Positions 59,940-64,000 of a stretch of DNA of 64,000 nucleotides are shown here, piece by piece. The notes under the pieces were generated by a model that saw nothing but the letters and a program-made list of their open reading frames with translations, did no database searches and had not been told where the DNA came from. Position numbers and translations under genes: made by a program. Position 1 is the stretch's first letter; each line of letters begins with the position of its first letter. Source of the stretch: Mycobacterium pinniadriaticum (GTDB lineage Bacteria > Actinomycetota > Actinomycetes > Mycobacteriales > Mycobacteriaceae); contig NZ_JAPJDO010000027.1 in the NCBI RefSeq assembly GCF_026242045.1, positions 21,682 to 85,681 of the forward strand, written 5' to 3'.

Positions 59940-61175
59940 CTATTTCGGCGGGCGGACCGGCGGTGCGTCGTCGGGGGCCACCTCGGCGCCGATCTTGCGG
60001 AACAATGCGTCGGCCTCGTTGGTGTACTCGCCTTCGGAGTCGAATGCGTCCTGGTCGTAGGTCACCGCCACCGCGATAGCGATGCGGCGGTCGGGCAGGT
60101 ATGCCTCCAGTGCCGCGTAACCAGAGAACAGCGGGTTCTGCAACAGCCACTTCCCGGAGATCACGATCCCCAATCCGTAGGTGTAGAAGTCATCCTGAAC
60201 ACCGCACGTGGGGCAGCCCGGCAGCGCGGTGGTCTTGCCGCGCAGGTTCGTGGAGATCATCCTGCGGTAGGAATCCGCGGACAGCAGCCGGCCCGAACCG
60301 ATCCCTTCGGCGGTGGCCGCCAGGTCGTGGATGTCGGTGGTCTGGATGGCGCCATGGGTGATGGTCCACGACGGATTCCAGAAGGTGGACTCTTCGTAAA
60401 ACGTTGTGCCAGAGGGAATGTGGAGGGCCTGGCGGCGTTCTGAGGTGAACGCGTGTAGTGCCGGCGTTGGTATCTCCGGGGTGAACGAATCGGCCGTGTT
60501 GGTCAGGCCGAGGGGGTCGAGTACCTGCTGGCTCAACAACGTTGGCATGTCCTGGCCGGTGGCCTTCTCGAGGGCGAGGCCGAGCAGCACATAGCTGGTA
60601 TGCGAATAGTTCCAGTTCGTGCCCGGTTCGTAGAGCAACGGCTTGTCGATGGCGTACGCCAGCAACTGTTGGGGCGTCCACTGCCGGAACGGGTCGCGGT
60701 AGAGCTCGGCGTTCATCGGCTCGTTGCCGATGACGTAATCGGCGTAGCCCGAGGTCATCTGCGCGAGCTGGCCCAGCGTCACGCGTTCGGAGTTGGGCAC
60801 ATCGGGCAGCCACTTGGCCAGTTTGTCGTCGAGGTTGACCTTCTTCTCGTCGACGAGCCGCAGCAACAACGTGGCCACATAGGAGATCGCGACGGCCCCG
60901 TTGCGGAAGTGCATCGCGGTGGTGGCGGGCACCCCGGTCATCGACTCGCCGAAGGCGCGAGTCAGCACGTCCTTGTCGTCGACGGTGACCCGGACCAGCA
61001 CCGCCTTGAGGTGTGCCTGGGCGATCGTGTCCCGCACGATCTTGTCGATCGCCTCGGCCCGGGGTGGACTCGTCGGTGGTGAGGTCGCGGCGGGTTTGTG
61101 CGGTGCTGTACAGGCGGTCAGCACCAGCAGCGCGGCAAGTGTCACGGCGGCCGCTCGCCGCCGTCGGCTAGCCAA
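59940..61175 (-). CDS. Lipoprotein with degenerate serine beta-lactamase fold
   Basis: A 411-residue predicted lipoprotein (basic ASRRRR start, lipobox LTAC, then a Pro/Ser linker) with a class C beta-lactamase/esterase-type domain. The fold is clear: MHFRNGAVAISYVATLLLRLVDEKKVNLDDKLAKWLP aligns with the usual FRIGSVTKxF...LVEEGKLSLDD block. However, the catalytic S-x-x-K reads A94-V-A-I97, and the Y-x-N motif reads YSH. It is probably a non-catalytic binding protein. The TTG at 61175 gives the best signal peptide; TTG 61187 is possible. It overlaps the amidotransferase stop by 8 bases. Confidence 0.82.
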   Translation of the reverse strand: MASRRRRAAAVTLAALLVLTACTAPHKPAATSPPTSPPRAEAIDKIVRDTIAQAHLKAVLVRVTVDDKDVLTRAFGESMTGVPATTAMHFRNGAVAISYVATLLLRLVDEKKVNLDDKLAKWLPDVPNSERVTLGQLAQMTSGYADYVIGNEPMNAELYRDPFRQWTPQQLLAYAIDKPLLYEPGTNWNYSHTSYVLLGLALEKATGQDMPTLLSQQVLDPLGLTNTADSFTPEIPTPALHAFTSERRQALHIPSGTTFYEESTFWNPSWTITHGAIQTTDIHDLAATAEGIGSGRLLSADSYRRMISTNLRGKTTALPGCPTCGVQDDFYTYGLGIVISGKWLLQNPLFSGYAALEAYLPDRRIAIAVAVTYDQDAFDSEGEYTNEADALFRKIGAEVAPDDAPPVRPPK

Positions 61176-61866
61176 CGACCTTGTCAAGGAACCCCCGCAC
61201 CAGAAGCCGTAGCCGGCGGGCGGCATCGTCGACGTGGGTGGTGGTGTCCGCCCGCAGGTCGTCGTGGCGCAGTCCGAGTTCGGCGAGGTCGCCGTCGTCG
61301 CCGTCGATCCACAGCTCGAGAAGCTTGTGGTCGAGTTCGGGGTGGAATTGCAGGCCCATTGCCGAGCCGGAGACGAAAGCTTGTGAGGCGCGGTCATTTC
61401 GGGCGATCTCACGGGCACCAGGCGGCGCGGTGAACCGGTCGAAGTGCCATTGGAACCATGGCCCGTCGGGCACCAGTTCGTGGTCGGTGCTGTGCACCGG
61501 ATGCCAGCCGACTTCGGGTTCGGTGGAGCGCTGCACCGAACCGCCGAGCGCGGCGGCCACGAGTTGGCCGCCGAAGCACACCCCGAGCACCCCGATACCG
61601 GCATCCACGGCACGCCGTACGGTGTCGATCTCACCGGCCACCCACGGCAGTCGCTCGTCGTAGACCGCCCACCGCGAGCCCAATGGCACGATCACGTCGT
61701 AACGGGTCGGGTCGGGAAAGGTGACGTCGAGGACCGGATCGGCGGCCCGCTCCGCCGGAACCACCTCGAATGTGTCGACATCGAAGCCGAGTTCGGTGAA
61801 CGTCTCGCCGAGCAGCGCTTCGGGGGCGGTCGGATCGTTGTAGATGAACAGGACCTGACGGGGCAC
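61168..61866 (-). CDS. Class I glutamine amidotransferase-like protein
   Basis: A 232-residue stand-alone GATase1 domain. The nucleophile elbow is GVCFGGQLVAAAL (Cys), and the catalytic His and Glu lie in QFHPELDHK. Such proteins are annotated near GMP synthase but often act on unknown amides, such as gamma-glutamyl compounds. The GTG at 61866 is used. Its 3' end overlaps the next gene's start, so the two are probably co-translated, yet their roles have no obvious link. Confidence 0.85.
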   Translation of the reverse strand: MPRQVLFIYNDPTAPEALLGETFTELGFDVDTFEVVPAERAADPVLDVTFPDPTRYDVIVPLGSRWAVYDERLPWVAGEIDTVRRAVDAGIGVLGVCFGGQLVAAALGGSVQRSTEPEVGWHPVHSTDHELVPDGPWFQWHFDRFTAPPGAREIARNDRASQAFVSGSAMGLQFHPELDHKLLELWIDGDDGDLAELGLRHDDLRADTTTHVDDAARRLRLLVRGFLDKVVG

Positions 61867-61893
61867 CCGAATACGGTACGCCCAGATTCGCCG

Positions 61894-62643
61894 CTATACG
61901 CAGTCGGAGGCGCCGTCGACGACCAGCACGGCGCCGTTGATGTAGCTGCTCTGCGCGGTGCACAGGAACGCGATGGCGGGGGCGACCTCGCCGACGGTGC
62001 CCATCCGGCCGGCCGGGATGTGCGCGATCTCGGTTGCCACGATCTCCGGAACGGCATGCATCGGCGCGGTCATCGCGGTCTCGATGGTGCCCGGCGCCAC
62101 CGCGTTGACCCGGATTCCGTGCTTGGCCCACTTGACGGCCAGATTGCGGGTGATGTTGATGACGCCGGATTTGGCGGCTCCGTAACCGGGAACCATGGTG
62201 ACCGCACGCAGCGCGGACATCGACGCCAGGTTGACCACGCTCGCCCCACCGGCCGCGCCGGAGGACTTCAGCGCACGCCTGAGCCCGACGGTGAGCCGGT
62301 ACGGACCGGTGAGGTTCAGCGCGACGGAGGCGGCGAACCCGTCGGGTGTGGACTCGTCGAGGCCACCGGGAAAGTTGGCGCCGGCGTTGTTCACCAGGAC
62401 GTCGAGGGCCGAGATGTCCTGGGCCAGAACGTCGATGGAGGCGTTGTCGGTGAGGACAAGCTGGCGGTAGGTCATCCCGGACAGGTCGGTGTCGTACTCG
62501 GCGGCAGCGGGTCTGGTGCCGGTGACGATGACGTCAGCGCCGGCGTCGCGGAAGAGCACGGCCACGGCATGCCCGATCCCGCTGGTCGCCCCGGTGACCA
62601 GAGCCTGGGTGCCGGTGAAGTCGAAGCGGAGCTGGGCGGTCAT
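61894..62643 (-). CDS. Short-chain dehydrogenase/reductase
   Basis: A 249-residue classical SDR. The cofactor loop is TGATSGIGHAV, the NNAG motif is VLVNNAGANF, the catalytic Ser lies in VVNLASMSA, and Tyr/Lys in PGYGAAKSG. TGTRPAA after the second strand suggests NADP(H) preference but does not prove it. The C-terminal INGAVLVVDGASDCV is standard. Its start overlaps the stop of the upstream MBL gene by 4 bases (ATGA). Substrate unknown. Confidence 0.9.
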   Translation of the reverse strand: MTAQLRFDFTGTQALVTGATSGIGHAVAVLFRDAGADVIVTGTRPAAAEYDTDLSGMTYRQLVLTDNASIDVLAQDISALDVLVNNAGANFPGGLDESTPDGFAASVALNLTGPYRLTVGLRRALKSSGAAGGASVVNLASMSALRAVTMVPGYGAAKSGVINITRNLAVKWAKHGIRVNAVAPGTIETAMTAPMHAVPEIVATEIAHIPAGRMGTVGEVAPAIAFLCTAQSSYINGAVLVVDGASDCV

Positions 62644-63881
62644 GTGTACCTTTCGATCTGCATGGTCAGCCAGGCGGACTCCCAGAAGTTGACGCTGTCC
62701 GCCAGGAGGTTTTCGTGGGCGGTTTTGAGTACCGCGCGCGCCCCGGAATGGCTGGGGGAGACCTGGGCGACGAGCTCGGCGAGGTGGATGGCCTCCAGCG
62801 GGCGGCCGTTGTTCACATGAGCCCGGGCGCGCTCGGTCAGCGCGTCGGTGCCGGCCAGTTCCACCAGATCGGCGCTGACGGCCTCGAGCCCCGTCGCGTA
62901 CAGCTCGGTGGTCGAACGGTGGTGGAACCAGCCGGAATAGTTCTCCCAGATCGCGCGCACGTCCCAGGACAGCTTGCCGTAGCCCTGGCCGACGTCGAGC
63001 TGGTCGGGCAGAGTGATCTCGCGCATCAGGGTCCCGACGTCCTTACCGGCGTTCATCCCGGCGACGGTCGCGTCGTGCACGTATTGCACGGCGTCGCGCA
63101 GCCGGCTCAGTTCGGCTTCGATCCGGTCCGCTCCACGGATCGGATCGAAGTGCCCGGTCAGCAGCACGTCGGGGCGCAGGTCGCGAACCCGCTCGATGGT
63201 GTCGATCACGGTCAGCGCATCGCGGTAGCGGTCGCCGCGCATGGTGACCAGGTTCGGGATGTGGCCGAATACCGGGCCGAAGGTGTTGCTGCACAGGCAG
63301 ATACGCTCATCGGGTAGCCACACCACCATCGAATCGGTGGTCTCGCCGCCGGGCGTCGCGATCAGCTCGAAGCGCCGGTCACCGACCGTCAGGGACAACC
63401 GGTCGCCGACGACGATATCGGCCGTTGCGGTGCTCTGGGCCGGAAGTTTCCTGCCGAAGCGCTGCTGGATCCTGGCGATACCGTCGGCGAGCCGGCTGGA
63501 GAAGGCGAATGCACTGCGGTTGGCGCGATAAGGCAGCAGGCGTTCGTTGTCGTCGCGCCAGTGTTCCCAATTGGCTTGGGCCACCACCTTGGTATCCGGA
63601 TCGCGCAGAGTGTCCAACCCGCCGACGTGGTCGTAGTGGCCCTGGGTGATGAGGATGAAGCGCACCGGGGCGGAGTCGACGGCGTCGAAATTGGCCCGGT
63701 GCACCGGGCCTTCGAAGCCCATGCCGGTGTTGACGACGACGCGCCCGTCCGATGTCGTCAGCAGGTAGGAATTGGTCAGTCCCGGCGAGCACCAGATCCC
63801 CGGCGCGACTTCCTCGGCCCGTTCGGCGGAGGCCGGCGCCATCGCGTCGGCGCCGGGCCGGCTGCGATAAATGGGTTCCAC
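62640..63881 (-). CDS. MBL-fold hydrolase, alkylsulfatase-like
   Basis: A 413-residue metallo-beta-lactamase-fold protein. The core has NTGMGFEGPVHRANFD, TQGHYDHVGG, ATPGGETTDSMVVWLP and LLTGHFDPIRG. The usual HxHxDH box reads QGHYDH, so the first metal-ligand His is Gln, a variant seen in some alkylsulfatase-like groups. The C-terminal half (YGKLSWDVRAIWENYSGWFHHRSTTELY and a helical-repeat region) resembles the alkyl-sulfatase dimerisation domain. It may cleave sulfate esters or another hydrophobic substrate. It forms a coupled pair with the SDR. The ATG at 63881 is used. Confidence 0.85.
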   Translation of the reverse strand: MEPIYRSRPGADAMAPASAERAEEVAPGIWCSPGLTNSYLLTTSDGRVVVNTGMGFEGPVHRANFDAVDSAPVRFILITQGHYDHVGGLDTLRDPDTKVVAQANWEHWRDDNERLLPYRANRSAFAFSSRLADGIARIQQRFGRKLPAQSTATADIVVGDRLSLTVGDRRFELIATPGGETTDSMVVWLPDERICLCSNTFGPVFGHIPNLVTMRGDRYRDALTVIDTIERVRDLRPDVLLTGHFDPIRGADRIEAELSRLRDAVQYVHDATVAGMNAGKDVGTLMREITLPDQLDVGQGYGKLSWDVRAIWENYSGWFHHRSTTELYATGLEAVSADLVELAGTDALTERARAHVNNGRPLEAIHLAELVAQVSPSHSGARAVLKTAHENLLADSVNFWESAWLTMQIERYT

Positions 63882-63907
63882 GGATACCTCTAGACCGTAT
63901 GGGGAGG

Positions 63908-64000
63908 CTGGGGCCTCGCCACATGTGATCGTGGGTTGCCGTCAGGAGTGGGTCCTGGCCGGTAGAGCCACAGATGTGGATGGAGGCCCCAGTGAAGGTT
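63908..64000 (+). other. Structured stretch ahead of a GTG at the window edge
   Basis: The perfect 10-base arms CTGGGGCCTC (63908-63917) and GAGGCCCCAG (63983-63992) enclose a second pairing, CCACAT (63919-63924) with ATGTGG (63974-63979), and a small inner CAGGA/TCCTG repeat. The outer arm ends at a GTG (63992-63994) that opens a frame running off the window; an ATG at 63974 is in another frame. This may be the left end of a mobile element or a structured leader; the window stops before it can be decided. Confidence 0.4.

Overview
The window is high-GC actinobacterial DNA. Gene content and order match a Mycobacterium, most likely a fast grower of the Mycolicibacterium type. Evidence: the asnB-ctaC-ctaF-mmpS3 / qcrB-qcrA-qcrC-ctaE block, mannosyltransferases for PIM/LM/LAM, MmpS3, PknL, Wag31, and a dcw division cluster in the order known from M. 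tuberculosis (roughly Rv2201 down to Rv2144c). I assigned homologues from remembered family sequences and visible motifs; no database search was run.

Layout. (1) 1-9.9 kb: a tandem repeat, asparagine synthetase AsnB, then the respiratory supercomplex genes: ctaC-ctaF-mmpS3-membrane protein on +, and ctaE-qcrC-qcrA-qcrB on -, meeting at a strong bidirectional terminator near 5.54 kb. (2) 10-13.1 kb: trpD, an antisense DnaQ/GIY-YIG fusion nuclease whose tail overlaps trpD, and a small Cys-rich protein. (3) 13.2-24.6 kb: envelope and lipid genes: NlpC/P60 hydrolase, a putative metallopeptidase, PimB', a cutinase, FadD15, two START-like proteins, an ArsA-like ATPase, an acyltransferase, a GT-C mannosyltransferase and a membrane protein. 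(4) 24.6-34.8 kb: exoribonuclease, AroG, an FAD monooxygenase with a well-formed operator/promoter, PknL and its partner Rv2175c, MptA, IdsA2, LppM, an acetyltransferase and a DUF3040 protein. (5) 34.8-56.6 kb: the dcw cluster mraZ-rsmH-ftsL-like-pbpB-[arylsulfatase remnant]-murE-murF-mraY-murD-ftsW-murG-murC-ftsQ-ftsZ-pgeF-PLPBP-sepF-yggT-wag31-membrane protein. Most junctions are 1-4 base stop/start overlaps, implying translational coupling. (6) 56.6-64 kb: accessory metabolism: an SDR39U1-type epimerase, a pyruvate-kinase-like protein, a lipoprotein with a degenerate beta-lactamase fold, a class I amidotransferase, an SDR and an alkylsulfatase-like MBL protein. The window ends in a structured stretch just before a GTG codon.

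The genes serve three linked jobs: aerobic respiration (bcc-aa3 branch), mannolipid and envelope lipid synthesis, and peptidoglycan precursor synthesis with polar growth and septation. I see no CRISPR array, tRNA, rRNA or complete mobile element. The signals least explained by known genes are: a roughly 30-base dispersed element present at three places and read in two different frames inside asnB and mptA; a sulfatase gene remnant inside the dcw cluster; MraZ-type operator repeats; tandem palindromes over the monooxygenase promoter; and a long inverted repeat at the right edge.
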